DNA of 64,000 bases from Gammaproteobacteria bacterium. Its GTDB lineage: Bacteria > Pseudomonadota > Gammaproteobacteria > Pseudomonadales > Azotimanducaceae. Where the stretch lies: assembly GCA_030425195.1 (NCBI GenBank), contig JAUIAV010000003.1:1-64000 (forward strand). The letters are read 5' to 3'. Both the position numbers and the translations under genes were made by a program. The number at the start of each line of letters is the position of its first letter. The first letter of the stretch is position 1. This document shows positions 1-8,518 of this stretch, one piece after another. Under the pieces are notes generated by a model that worked only from the letters and a program-made list of their open reading frames with translations, was not told the DNA's origin and searched no databases.

Positions 1-292
1 CGATGCGGCCGCCGGCATCAATGACGCGCTCCGCCCGGACGCCGGAGCCGGCTTCCCCGATCTCGAGAATGCGGCCCCCGTCGACGAGCACGTCCGCTGC
101 CACCGGATCACTGCCGGTGCCGTCCAGCACGCGGCCGTTGCGGATCAGCAGGTCAGCGACCAGGCCCACATCGGCATCGTCTGCGGGAAGTTCGCCGGCC
201 CTTTCCGGGCTGCCACAGCCGCCGAGGAGCAGGCCCGTCAGCAGGAGCAGCGGAAGTCCCGCAACGAAATCGGTGCCTGGTTTCATGGTCAT
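1..292 (-). CDS. Amidohydrolase-family lipoprotein, N-terminal part only
   Basis: Only the first 97 codons lie in the window; the gene runs off the left edge. It opens with a lipoprotein signal peptide: a basic/polar start, a Leu-rich core and a lipobox ending Leu-Gly-Gly-Cys. Next comes the beta-strand segment that begins metal-dependent amidohydrolases of the D-aminoacylase/imidazolonepropionase type (LIRNGRVLDGTG, then VDGGRILEIG). The metal-binding HxH would lie beyond the edge. ATG at 292 was chosen because GAGGAG lies upstream; an in-frame ATG follows at 286. It is probably an outer-membrane or periplasm-anchored hydrolase of an N-acyl or cyclic amide. Substrate cannot be told from this fragment. 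It is divergent from the carbonic-anhydrase-like gene at 352. Confidence 0.75.
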   Translation of the reverse strand, partial: MTMKPGTDFVAGLPLLLLTGLLLGGCGSPERAGELPADDADVGLVADLLIRNGRVLDGTGSDPVAADVLVDGGRILEIGEAGSGVRAERVIDAGGRI

Positions 293-351
293 GTTCTGGA
301 TTCCGCTCCTCATGGTTCCGGGTGACAGGTCGGCCATGATAGCTTTGAACC

Positions 352-858
352 ATGCTCAAAACCTTCCGCGAACACGCACCCGTCGTTCCAGAATCCGCCT
401 TTGTCGCCGGGACGGCCCTGGTCATGGGCGAGGTCACCCTGGGCGAGCAGTGCGGCGTCTGGCCGGGCGCGGTGATCCGAGGCGACTTCGCCCATATCCA
501 TATCGGCAATGGCACCATCATCGAAGACAATGCGGTAGTGCATACGGGCCGGGAAATGCACATCGGCAGCAACGTGATCATCGGCCACGGTGCCGTCGTG
601 CACTGCGCGCGTGTCGGCGACAACACCCTCATCGCCAACAACGCCACCGTGCTGGACGACGCCGAAGTCGGCAGTTTCTGCATCATCGGCGCCGGCGCGG
701 TGGTCAGCCCCGGCATGGTGATCCCGGACCGGTCCCTCGTTTTCGGCGTGCCGGCGGCGATTGCCGGTGAGGTAAAACCGCAGCAGATGGCCCGCCTCGA
801 GCGGGGGAACGCCTCGTATCTCGCCATGTTCGACCAGTACCGGAAAGACGGCATCTGA
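352..858 (+). CDS. Gamma-carbonic anhydrase-like hexapeptide-repeat protein
   Basis: This 168-aa protein is built almost entirely of left-handed beta-helix hexapeptide repeats ([LIV]-G-x4), followed by a short C-terminal helix. Its length and pattern match the YrdA/PaaY/CaiE group of gamma-class carbonic anhydrase homologues. The three zinc-ligand histidines expected of the family are visible as His64 (AVVH), His79 (IGH) and His84 (VVH), with the usual five-residue spacing between the last two. In this family a trimer binds metal between subunits. Some members hydrate CO2 and others are thioesterase-like (PaaY). The next gene starts 16 bases downstream on the same strand, so the two may be co-transcribed with the SDR genes. 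Confidence 0.85.
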   Translation: MLKTFREHAPVVPESAFVAGTALVMGEVTLGEQCGVWPGAVIRGDFAHIHIGNGTIIEDNAVVHTGREMHIGSNVIIGHGAVVHCARVGDNTLIANNATVLDDAEVGSFCIIGAGAVVSPGMVIPDRSLVFGVPAAIAGEVKPQQMARLERGNASYLAMFDQYRKDGI

Positions 859-874
859 TGACAGGACACAACAC

Positions 875-1717
875 ATGAACGCATCGAAGAAACCGGTGAC
901 CGTGGTGATCGGCGCCACCTCCAAGTGGCAGTCCGACGGCCGCAATACCCATCTGATTCATGGCAGCGACGTGGACGACAGCGATCTACCGGTGGCCATC
1001 CGCTGGGGCGTAGGTGGCGCCATCTCACAGAAATTCGCAGCCGAAGGGCACTTCGTGGCGCTCACCACCCGCCATGCGCAGAACGCGGAGCCGCTGGCCG
1101 CGGCCATCCGCGACTCCGGTGGCGAATGCATGATCGTGGAGCTGGATCTGGTCTCCGAGGCATCCATCGAATCCGCCTTTGCAGAGATCCGCTCCGAAGC
1201 CGGAGATCCGGATGTGCTTGTCTACAACGCGGGCTATCTCGAAGGCCGGGATCTGCCGCCGGAAAAGGAACTGCTCGAGCACATTCCAACCGAGATGTTC
1301 GATACGGCGCAGCACATTGCGAGCCGCGGCCCGTTTCTGGTCGCCAAGGCGGTGCTGCCCGCCATGCGGGAACGGGGTGCAGGCTCGTTCCTGATCTCGA
1401 ACAACGCCTCTTCGCTGCGCGGCCGCAAACGCCGTACCGGACAGTCCCTCTACTATCCCAGGGTCATGATGCGGACCCTGGCGCAGGTGCTCACCGAGGA
1501 ATATTCCGAGCTCGGCGTGCATGTGGCCAACGTGGTGATCGACGGAGTGATCGATTCGCCCGGAACCCGGCTGCTGCCTTTCGCACAGAAGCGGCCTGAG
1601 CTGGTGATGAATCCCGGGAAGATCGCCGACGCTTTCTGGTATCTGCATACGCAGGACCGATCCTGCTGGACCCACGAGCTGCAGCTGACGCCGTACCCGA
1701 GCAATCCGAGTTTCTGA
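875..1717 (+). CDS. Atypical SDR-family oxidoreductase with split glycine motif
   Basis: This 280-aa protein has the Rossmann-fold layout of short-chain dehydrogenases: beta1 (VVIGAT), a glycine motif WGVGGAI, an acidic DLVSE segment and a YNAG motif. Two things are unusual. About 27 residues (roughly 15-43, polar and acidic) are inserted between beta1 and the glycine motif. The catalytic YxxxK is replaced by a Tyr-Tyr-Pro-Arg-Val segment, so the lysine is missing, although the following TLAQVLTEEYSELGVHV helix aligns well. I recall a conserved SDR subfamily with the same insertion, so this is probably a divergent lineage and not local decay. Substrate unknown. It is followed 37 bases later by a second atypical SDR. 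Confidence 0.75.
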   Translation: MNASKKPVTVVIGATSKWQSDGRNTHLIHGSDVDDSDLPVAIRWGVGGAISQKFAAEGHFVALTTRHAQNAEPLAAAIRDSGGECMIVELDLVSEASIESAFAEIRSEAGDPDVLVYNAGYLEGRDLPPEKELLEHIPTEMFDTAQHIASRGPFLVAKAVLPAMRERGAGSFLISNNASSLRGRKRRTGQSLYYPRVMMRTLAQVLTEEYSELGVHVANVVIDGVIDSPGTRLLPFAQKRPELVMNPGKIADAFWYLHTQDRSCWTHELQLTPYPSNPSF

Positions 1718-1754
1718 CCACCAACGAACCTACGACGAACACAAGGGGATACAC

Positions 1755-2543
1755 ATGGATCTTGGCATTGAGGAGAAAGTCGCCATCGTGACCGGCGGCA
1801 CCTTCGGCATCGGCCGGGCAGCGGCCGAGCGGCTCTCTGCGGAAGGCGCGCGGGTCGCACTGGTATCCCGGACCCAGGCCGACCTAGATACGGCGGCTTC
1901 CGAGATCAGCGCGAGCACGGGCAACGAGGTGATCGGCGTGGCCGCCGACGTGGCGGACGAGTCGAGCGTGCAGGCCATGGTGGCTGCGGTGGTCGGCCGC
2001 TGGGGCCGGCTGGACATCCTCATCAACAACGCGGGCACCTCATCCGCCGCCCTGTTCGAGAAGATGACGGACGAGCAGGTGCTGACCGACTTCAATCTCA
2101 AGGTCATGGGCGCCATCTACTGCACCCGCCACGCCCTCGAGCACCTGAAGAAGACGCGCGGAGCGATCTGCAACACCACCACGCCGGGCGGCAAGGCACC
2201 GGGCCCCGGCAGTCAGCCCACCGCCCTCTCGAGAGCGGCGGGCATTTCGCTCACCAAGACCTGGTCGAAGGAATTTGCTGCCGACGGTGTGCGGGTGAAC
2301 ACGGTGTGTGTCGGGCTGCTGAAGAGCCGCCAGCACGAACGCCGCGCCGAACGGATGCAGGAACGGGACCCGGAAGTCACGATCGAAGGTCTCTACGCGC
2401 GCATGGGCGAGACCGTCCCCATGGGCAGAGTGGGCGAAGCCCGGGAGGCCGGCGACGTGATCGCCTTCCTCTGCTCGGAAGCGGCGAGCTACGTGACCGG
2501 TGCGTCCGTGAACGTGGACGGCGGCAGCTCGCCCGTGGTGTAG
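1755..2543 (+). CDS. SDR-family protein lacking the catalytic Tyr and Lys
   Basis: This 262-aa protein is a textbook-length classical SDR: TGGTFGIG cofactor loop near residue 13, NNAG near residue 94, and the C-terminal GASVNVDGG segment. In place of Ser...YxxxK, however, it has Thr-rich TTTPGG followed by TALSRAAG. Tyr becomes Thr and Lys becomes Arg, and both changes were read directly from the codons around 2170-2250. It likely still binds NAD(P), but reduction by the usual proton relay looks impaired. It may use other residues or act as a non-enzymatic partner. A ribosome-binding stretch AAGGGG precedes ATG 1755. Its stop (2541-2543) directly abuts the stop of the convergent sigma-factor gene at 2544. 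Confidence 0.75.
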   Translation: MDLGIEEKVAIVTGGTFGIGRAAAERLSAEGARVALVSRTQADLDTAASEISASTGNEVIGVAADVADESSVQAMVAAVVGRWGRLDILINNAGTSSAALFEKMTDEQVLTDFNLKVMGAIYCTRHALEHLKKTRGAICNTTTPGGKAPGPGSQPTALSRAAGISLTKTWSKEFAADGVRVNTVCVGLLKSRQHERRAERMQERDPEVTIEGLYARMGETVPMGRVGEAREAGDVIAFLCSEAASYVTGASVNVDGGSSPVV

Positions 2544-3095
2544 CTAGCCGACCGCTTCCTCCAGCATTTTCCGTGCGCGGAAGATTCGGGAACGGGCCGT
2601 ACCGAGCGGGCATTCTCCCAGCCTGCTGACGTCCGTGTACTCGAAACCGCGCATCGTGCTCAGCACGAGTGCCTGACGCAGTGGCGCGGACAGATCATCG
2701 ATCGCAGAAACCGTCCGCTTCAGCCTCTGTTCCGCCATGCAGGTCTCTTCCGGTCCGAGATCGTGCACGAGCGAGGCGTCTTCGATGGCCTCCATCTCGA
2801 CGCTGCGCGTTCGATGACTGATTCCCGCATTCCGCGTGATCTGAAAGAGCCAGGTATAGAACCGGCACTGACCTCTGAATCGCGGCAGCGCCCGATAGGC
2901 CTTGATGAACACCTCCTGGGCAAGATCTTCCGCATCCGCTTCTGCAGTGGTGAACCGTCTGGCCACCGAGTGGATGCGCCGCCAGTAGCGTCGGTACAGC
3001 ATGGCAAAGGCCTCACGATCTCCGGCGCTCGCCCTGGCGACCAGCAGTGCATCCGGATCCTGTTCCGTGACTTCGGCATCGGCGCTATCACGCAT
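2544..3095 (-). CDS. ECF sigma factor (RpoE-like)
   Basis: This 183-aa protein carries the two regions of an extracytoplasmic-function sigma factor. Sigma-2 spans about residues 22-90 and includes the DAEDLAQEVFIKAY and FYTWLFQITRN signatures. Sigma-4 spans about 125-180 with the GTARSRIFRAR recognition-helix segment. It recruits RNA polymerase to its own promoter class. Its start overlaps the end of the DoxX gene by 8 bases, so it is translationally coupled as the last gene of the operon that begins near 8385. No anti-sigma gene is adjacent: downstream lies the convergent SDR gene. Control may therefore be at the level of its own transcription. The signal sensed is unknown. Confidence 0.9.
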   Translation of the reverse strand: MRDSADAEVTEQDPDALLVARASAGDREAFAMLYRRYWRRIHSVARRFTTAEADAEDLAQEVFIKAYRALPRFRGQCRFYTWLFQITRNAGISHRTRSVEMEAIEDASLVHDLGPEETCMAEQRLKRTVSAIDDLSAPLRQALVLSTMRGFEYTDVSRLGECPLGTARSRIFRARKMLEEAVG

Positions 3096-3729
3096 GGCTG
3101 CCTTCCCCCGCTCTGATCGCGTCGATCCGGGCAGCTGGCCGACTCAACACCCGTCCCACCCAGTAGTCGAGGCTCGTGAAGCGTCCGCCACCGGTAACGA
3201 AGAGGCTCAGCAGCATGACGAAGTATGTGGCGGCGAACTCGATCCCGTTGTTCAGTACGGTGATCGGTCCGCGCCCCGAGAGCCAGCTGTAGTTGCCGTG
3301 TTCCCTCAGAATTGCGATGGCTCGGGACTTGCGCTCCGCGGCCTCCAGCACCCGGTCGTTCGCGAGCCAGCTGCTGGCATCGGAGATCGCGAGCCAGCCA
3401 TTCGGCCAGTGAACGGCGAATACCGCCACCAGCATGGTGACCATGAGCGGCACCGAAACCCACCGGGTCCCCAGCCCCACCAGCAGCAGCCCCCCGCCGA
3501 ACAGCTCCGCGCCCGCCGCCAGCGTCACCATGAGCTCAGGGAAGGGAAGCCCGAGACTGCCGCCGAACCAGGCAGCGGTATTCTCGAACCCGATGATCTT
3601 GTTCCAGCCTGCCTGCATCAGCACAGGGGCGAGAATCAGTCGAAACAGCAGCGGTGGCAGCCCGTCGAGGGGTTCCGCCAGACCCCGCACCCGTCTGTTC
3701 AGACTCGAGGTGGTTTTCAGCAATGACAT
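3088..3729 (-). CDS. DoxX-family membrane protein
   Basis: This 213-aa integral membrane protein has about four hydrophobic segments (near residues 25-45, 65-85, 93-110 and 160-180). The first two show the DoxX pattern: LILAPVLMQAGWNKI followed by a Gly-rich ELFGGGLLLVGLGTRW helix. DoxX proteins are small inner-membrane proteins found in many redox and respiratory contexts; no single reaction can be assigned. A hydrophilic loop of about 45 residues between the third and fourth helices, and a polar C-tail, are longer than in minimal DoxX proteins. It starts 24 bases after the acetolactate-synthase-like gene, and its 3' end overlaps the ECF sigma gene. Confidence 0.8.
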   Translation of the reverse strand: MSLLKTTSSLNRRVRGLAEPLDGLPPLLFRLILAPVLMQAGWNKIIGFENTAAWFGGSLGLPFPELMVTLAAGAELFGGGLLLVGLGTRWVSVPLMVTMLVAVFAVHWPNGWLAISDASSWLANDRVLEAAERKSRAIAILREHGNYSWLSGRGPITVLNNGIEFAATYFVMLLSLFVTGGGRFTSLDYWVGRVLSRPAARIDAIRAGEGSHA

Positions 3730-3753
3730 CAGTAGTACTCCTTCTCCTTCAGT

Positions 3754-5406
3754 TCAGATAGGACAGACGAGCTCGCCGAGCTGCTTGGTCAGCCGGGCGT
3801 TTTCCGAATAGTCGATGGGAATCGAGACCAGACTGGGTCCCCGCTCTCCGATCGCCCGCTCCAGGCAGCTGCGAAGCGTGTCCGCGCCGGTCACCCGGTG
3901 TCCCTGCCACCCGAAGGCCCCGGCCAGCAGATTCCAGTCCGGATTCCCGAATGAAAGCTCCGAATGCCGGCCGAATTCGTTCATCTGCTTCCAGGCGATC
4001 AGTCCGTATGCGTGGTCTTCCCAGACGAGAACGGTGATTGGCAGCGCGAGCCTGGCGGCCGTTTCCATCTCCTGCACGTTCATGAGAAATCCGCCATCGC
4101 CGGTCACCGCCACCACCTGGCGTCCGCTGTCGACCAGTGCCGCGGCAATGGCCCCCGGCAGCGCGAAACCCATGGAACAGAAGCCGTTCGGTATGAGACA
4201 TGTATTCGGCTGGTGGCAGTGATAGTGCCGGGCTATCCACATTTTGTGCGCGCCGACGTCCGACAACACCAGGCCATCCGGCGCCAGCACATCCCGAAGA
4301 TCGGCGAGTACCTTCTGAGGCCTTACCGGTCCGGCGTCGTGATCGTCGTCATGCAGGTGAAGCGCATCTCCCATCATCCTGCGCGCGGCAGCCTGAGCAC
4401 TGAAGTCGTACTCCGGCGTACCGGCCGCTGCAAAACGCTCGATCAGAGCCTCCATCGAGAAGGCAAGATCACCGACCAGCTCCACCTGCGGCTGGTAGCA
4501 GGCATCTATTTCGGAAGGTATGAAGTCCACGTGGATGATCGATTTGTCACGGTCGGCATTCCAGAGATGCGGGTGGTACTCGACCATGTCGAAACCCAGT
4601 GTCAGCACCACGTCCGCAGCATCCAGGGCGCAGGAAACGATGTCCTTCTGACTGAGCCCGATCGTGTACAGACAGTACGGAGCATCCGAGTCAACCGCAC
4701 CCTTTGCCATGAAGGTGCTCAGCACCCCGATACCGGTAAGCTCGCAGAGCGCCCGCAGGCTTCTGCTGGCTCGGGTTCGAATACAGCCGTTACCCGCGAT
4801 GATGATCGGGCGCTCAGCGGAACTCAGGATGTCGAAGGCGCGTTCGATGGTGGCTCCATCGGGTACGGATCGGCGGTAGCGCTTCACCGGAAGCGGTCGC
4901 TCGTCTGTCTGTTCTCCGGCGATGTCTTCCGGTAGTTCGATGAGTACCGCTCCAGGCTTCTCACTGCGGGCAATCCGCACCGCCTTGCGGACAGTTTCCG
5001 GAATGACGTCCGCATGACGGATGCTGGTGGCCCATTTCGTTACCGGTTCGAACATCTGCACCACGTCCATGATCTGGTGCGATTCCTTGTGCAATCGCCG
5101 GGTGGATCCCTGCCCCGTGAGCACCAGCATGGGTGCACGATCCATGTTGGCATCGGCGACACCGGTGATCAGGTTCGTGGCCCCCGGCCCCAGGGTTGCC
5201 AGGCAGCAGGCAGGGTTGCCGGTCAGACGGCCATACACCTCCGCCATGAACGCAGCCCCCTGCTCGTGCCTGGTGAGCACGAAACGAACCGTCTCGCTGG
5301 ACTCCAGCGCCATCATCAGATCCGCGTTCTCCTCTCCCGGCACGCCGAACACGTACTCGATACCTTCTGCTTCGAGACACCGCACCAGCAGCTCTGCCGA
5401 GTTCAT
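3754..5406 (-). CDS. Acetolactate synthase-like ThDP-dependent enzyme
   Basis: This 550-aa protein has the three-domain layout of ThDP-dependent decarboxylases/synthases: N-terminal PYR domain with the activating Glu48 in RHEQGAAF, a central Rossmann-like domain, and a C-terminal PP domain with the GDGGFLMN ThDP/Mg motif at 436-443. Overall it resembles AlsS/BudB-type acetolactate synthase large subunits, which condense two pyruvates. Neighbours argue for a different job: no small regulatory subunit or decarboxylase is present, and it sits between a GltB-like FMN protein and DoxX. The start at 5406 is set by a 4-base ATGA overlap with the upstream gene. Likely an acetolactate synthase or a related carboligase/decarboxylase; substrate unproven. 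Confidence 0.85.
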   Translation of the reverse strand: MNSAELLVRCLEAEGIEYVFGVPGEENADLMMALESSETVRFVLTRHEQGAAFMAEVYGRLTGNPACCLATLGPGATNLITGVADANMDRAPMLVLTGQGSTRRLHKESHQIMDVVQMFEPVTKWATSIRHADVIPETVRKAVRIARSEKPGAVLIELPEDIAGEQTDERPLPVKRYRRSVPDGATIERAFDILSSAERPIIIAGNGCIRTRASRSLRALCELTGIGVLSTFMAKGAVDSDAPYCLYTIGLSQKDIVSCALDAADVVLTLGFDMVEYHPHLWNADRDKSIIHVDFIPSEIDACYQPQVELVGDLAFSMEALIERFAAAGTPEYDFSAQAAARRMMGDALHLHDDDHDAGPVRPQKVLADLRDVLAPDGLVLSDVGAHKMWIARHYHCHQPNTCLIPNGFCSMGFALPGAIAAALVDSGRQVVAVTGDGGFLMNVQEMETAARLALPITVLVWEDHAYGLIAWKQMNEFGRHSELSFGNPDWNLLAGAFGWQGHRVTGADTLRSCLERAIGERGPSLVSIPIDYSENARLTKQLGELVCPI

Positions 5407-6923
5407 GACACACCTCCCACCGCGACTTCGGCAGCCACATCCATCGCGGGTGCCGGTGGATAGAGCTCGTCCATTGGAACGGACCGGCCGTTCTCCAGGA
5501 CTATCCGGCAGTGCATACGCTTGAGCTTGCGCGGCTCCGGGACACCACACGCATGGGCGATCACCCCGAGCTCGTGATGCATCTGCTCGGCGTAGCGTCT
5601 GACGCGTTCGGATTTGTCGGCGACGTCCAGACCCCGCTGCAGCTTGGGGTTCTGCGTGGTGATGCCGGTCGGGCACGTGTTCCTGTTGCACTGCAGCGCC
5701 TGGATACACCCCAGGGCGAAGAGAAAGCCCCGGGCGGAAACCACGAAATCCGCACCGGCACAAAGCGCCCAGGCGGCTTCCGCCGGCGTGATCATCTTTC
5801 CGCTTGCGATCACCCTGATCCGCTCCCGCAGGCCGTATCGATCAAGGATGTCCACCACCAGCGGCAGACTCTCCTTTACCGGCAGCCCCATGTAGTCGAT
5901 CAGACTCATGGGCGCCGCACCCGTGCCACCGTCGGCGCTGTCGATGGTGATGAAGTCCGGCGCAGTTTCGGTTCCACGATTCAGAATTTCCTCGCACAGG
6001 CGCTCCAGCCAGCCGTAAGCACCCAGCACCACCTTGAAGCCGGTCGGTTTTCCCGTCGCTTCCCGCACCTGCTCGATCATGTCGAGCAACTCGGACTCCG
6101 AATCGATCTCCGGATGACGGTTCGGGCTGATGGAATCCCGCCCCTGCTCGATCAACCTGATTCGTGAAATCTCTTCCGTGACTTTGACGCCCGGCAGGAT
6201 GCCGCCCTTGCCCGGTTTGGCACCTTGAGAGAGCTTGATCTCGAACATGCGGACCTGTTCATGAACCGCAATTTCGGCGAGCCTGTCTTCGGAAAGACGG
6301 CCATCTGTACCGCGCACGCCGTATTTGGCTGTCCCAATCTGGTAGACGATGTCTGCGCCACCTTCCAGATGCCAGGGAGAAAGCGCACCTTCGCCGGTGT
6401 TCATCCAGATTCCAGCTCCGGAAGCGCCTCTGGAAAGTGCCAGCACGGCCGGTCTGGAAATCGCGCCATAGCTCATGCCGGAGATGTTGAATATGGAGTG
6501 CGAGACGTAAGGCGAACGCGAGTACGGTCCAATCGTGATCGGCCCGATATCGGTGGCATCCTCATCGAGCGTCGGATATGGGCAGTTCACGAACAGGACG
6601 GTGCCTGTCGGCTTGAGATCTCTGGAAGATCCGAACGGGACGGTGGAGTCTTCGCCTTTGGCTGCCCGATACACCCAGGATCGTTCTGCCCGGTTGAAAG
6701 GCAGTTCCTCACGATCCATGGCAAAGAAATACTGGCGGAAAAATTCGCCGAGATGCTCGAACCAGTATCTGCATCGTCCTATGACGGGGAAGTTGCGCCG
6801 GATCGCGTGCCGCTTCTGAGTTCTATCGATCAGATAGACGACAACGACACTCAGAAAGGCGACACCGATCGCCAGCAGCAGAACATCCGCCAGCACGTCA
6901 ACGAGACCAAAAACCTGAGACAT
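5403..6923 (-). CDS. FMN-binding glutamate-synthase-like (GltB central-domain) membrane protein
   Basis: This 506-aa protein begins with one hydrophobic membrane anchor (about residues 8-28). The body matches the FMN/Fe-S TIM-barrel of glutamate synthase: SQGAKPGKGGILPG, then ITIDSADGGTGAAP, then the C-terminal cysteine cluster CNRNTCPTGITTQ. It lacks the glutaminase and GXGXG parts of true GltB, so it belongs to the stand-alone family seen in many bacteria and archaea, whose reaction is often unclear. It starts 36 bases after the aldehyde-dehydrogenase-like gene and overlaps the ThDP enzyme gene by ATGA, which makes co-translation likely. Inference: a membrane-tethered redox partner within this operon. 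Confidence 0.85.
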   Translation of the reverse strand: MSQVFGLVDVLADVLLLAIGVAFLSVVVVYLIDRTQKRHAIRRNFPVIGRCRYWFEHLGEFFRQYFFAMDREELPFNRAERSWVYRAAKGEDSTVPFGSSRDLKPTGTVLFVNCPYPTLDEDATDIGPITIGPYSRSPYVSHSIFNISGMSYGAISRPAVLALSRGASGAGIWMNTGEGALSPWHLEGGADIVYQIGTAKYGVRGTDGRLSEDRLAEIAVHEQVRMFEIKLSQGAKPGKGGILPGVKVTEEISRIRLIEQGRDSISPNRHPEIDSESELLDMIEQVREATGKPTGFKVVLGAYGWLERLCEEILNRGTETAPDFITIDSADGGTGAAPMSLIDYMGLPVKESLPLVVDILDRYGLRERIRVIASGKMITPAEAAWALCAGADFVVSARGFLFALGCIQALQCNRNTCPTGITTQNPKLQRGLDVADKSERVRRYAEQMHHELGVIAHACGVPEPRKLKRMHCRIVLENGRSVPMDELYPPAPAMDVAAEVAVGGVS

Positions 6924-6959
6924 GGCTCCTCCTCCTCATCTGTCTCCGGGAGCGGCGGC

Positions 6960-8360
6960 TCATCCGAGAGCTGCCGAATGAAAGATGTACTGCTTACGCA
7001 GTCGCATCGCTTCGAGCGTTTCGGGGATTCCGCCCGTGCCGAGTCCCGCCAATCCGAGTCCGCCGAAGCGCATGCCGTCCGCCCGGAATGCGGTGTGGTC
7101 GTTCAGCATCACCGTGCTGGCACGCAATCCCTGAAAGAGCGCGAGCGCACGATCCACATCCGTGGTGAAGACGGTCGCCTGAAACGCGTCGGGGAGGGCA
7201 TTGGACCGGCTTACGGCTTCCTTCTCGGTCTCATAGCCGAAAACGCATATCACCGGCCCGAAGATCGCCTCCCGGCTGACTCTCGCCGTTTCCGGCGGAT
7301 CGAGCAGGACGTCCGGTGAACGGAAGTGCGCCCCCATGGAGGCGCGACGGGTGATCAGTTCCGCGCCACCGGCGATAGCATCGTCCACCCAGGCCGCCAC
7401 CCGCTTCACTTCGGACGGACGGATGAGCGGACCGACATCGGTATCCGCGTGAAGGGGATTTCCGACCACCAGGGCATCGGCCCGGTGCGCCAGCAGATCG
7501 GCGAGCTCGCGGGCGTTCGCTGCGGGAGCGAAGACCCGCTGAGTGGAAACGGTATCCTGCCCGGCATGGTAGTAACCCCCTCTGGCGATGGAAGCTGCCG
7601 CTGCCGGCAGATCTGCATCCTCTCCAACGATGACCGGAGCTGCACTGCCATGCTCGAGCAGGCAGCGTGTACCAGGCGCGACCAGGGACCTCAATCGCCA
7701 GCCGATAGCTGCCGCACCGACGAACGTAAGCAGATCTGCTCTGGTATCCGATGCCAGACGTTCAAGGAGCGTTCTGTTATCCGCCACCACACTTCGTGCC
7801 CAGTCCTCCGGCAGGCCCGCACGGTGCAGGTACTCTACGAACCGCATCCCACTCAGGGGTGTGTCGGCAGCCGGAGCTAAGACGACGGGACAACCGGCCG
7901 CAACGGCCGGTGCTACCTGACTCACGGCCTGATTCAGCGGGTAGTTGAACGCGCTCATTGCCACAACCACACCAACAGGCTCGCGGCGGGAGAGCGCAAC
8001 CCGATGGGCAGACTGTTCATGGACACCGAGTAGCGGTGCAGCTTCTCCGCAGGTGGTGAGATGGCTGATACAGAGTCGTATCGACTCGATCGCTCGAGTG
8101 ACTTCAAGGTGAGCGTCACCGATCGGTTTGCCGCCCTCGAGCGCGATCAGACGGGTGAGCTCGCCATGGTCGGCTGACATCATCCGCACGGTGCGGTCCA
8201 GGATGCCGACCCGCTCGTACGGGCTCAGCCACTGATCCCTGCGTCCGTACAGAACCGATGCCGTCTCCAGTGCATCGTCGATTTCCGCCGGGCACGCACT
8301 TTCGAGTTCTGCGATCAGGGCACCATCGAAAGGTGATCTGACGAGTAGGGGCGCTGACAT
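6960..8360 (-). CDS. Aldehyde dehydrogenase-like protein with Thr in place of the catalytic Cys
   Basis: This 466-aa member of the ALDH superfamily has the NAD-binding region, the general-base segment (Glu within LLEHGSAAPVIV) and the C-terminal FGPVICVF motif. At the active-site loop the family has G-Q-x-Cys; here the codons read Gly-Gln-Asp-Thr, so the nucleophilic cysteine is missing. ATG 8360 is preferred over an in-frame GTG at 8390, because the predicted sigma-54 transcription start lies near 8385, downstream of that GTG, and GGAA precedes 8360. It is first in the operon with the GltB-like, ThDP, DoxX and ECF genes. It may be a non-catalytic ALDH or one using a different chemistry. Confidence 0.85.
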   Translation of the reverse strand: MSAPLLVRSPFDGALIAELESACPAEIDDALETASVLYGRRDQWLSPYERVGILDRTVRMMSADHGELTRLIALEGGKPIGDAHLEVTRAIESIRLCISHLTTCGEAAPLLGVHEQSAHRVALSRREPVGVVVAMSAFNYPLNQAVSQVAPAVAAGCPVVLAPAADTPLSGMRFVEYLHRAGLPEDWARSVVADNRTLLERLASDTRADLLTFVGAAAIGWRLRSLVAPGTRCLLEHGSAAPVIVGEDADLPAAAASIARGGYYHAGQDTVSTQRVFAPAANARELADLLAHRADALVVGNPLHADTDVGPLIRPSEVKRVAAWVDDAIAGGAELITRRASMGAHFRSPDVLLDPPETARVSREAIFGPVICVFGYETEKEAVSRSNALPDAFQATVFTTDVDRALALFQGLRASTVMLNDHTAFRADGMRFGGLGLAGLGTGGIPETLEAMRLRKQYIFHSAALG

Positions 8361-8395
8361 GGGATTCCAGCTCGAGTTTCCGATGCGCACCCTGG

Positions 8396-8412
8396 AGCAC
8401 TAACTGTGCCAA
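8396..8412 (-). promoter_or_regulatory. Sigma-54 (-24/-12) promoter of the ALDH-like operon
   Basis: On the minus strand the sequence reads TTGGCAC, five bases, then GTGCT. This gives the invariant GG-N10-GC of sigma-54 promoters and matches TGGCAC-N5-TTGCW at all but one of the key positions. The predicted start of transcription is near 8385, about 25 bases before ATG 8360. The adjacent upstream gene encodes a sigma-54 activator, which strongly supports this reading. Confidence 0.75.
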
Positions 8413-8462
8413 CGTGATCGCAGCAATCGCTTCACCACGAAGAGCTCACAAATAATGTTTTA

Positions 8463-8475
8463 TATCAATGGTTTA
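8463..8475 (+). promoter_or_regulatory. Candidate IHF site between enhancer and sigma-54 promoter
   Basis: The 13 bases match the IHF consensus WATCAA-N4-TTR exactly (TATCAA, four bases, TTA). They lie in a conspicuously AT-rich block (about 8450-8505), roughly 50 bases upstream of the -24 element. That is the usual place for IHF to bend DNA so that an enhancer-bound activator can contact sigma-54 polymerase. Confidence 0.55.
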
Positions 8476-8518
8476 TTCGATTTATCTAAATATTTTATTA
8501 TGAACTGGAAACTGGCTG

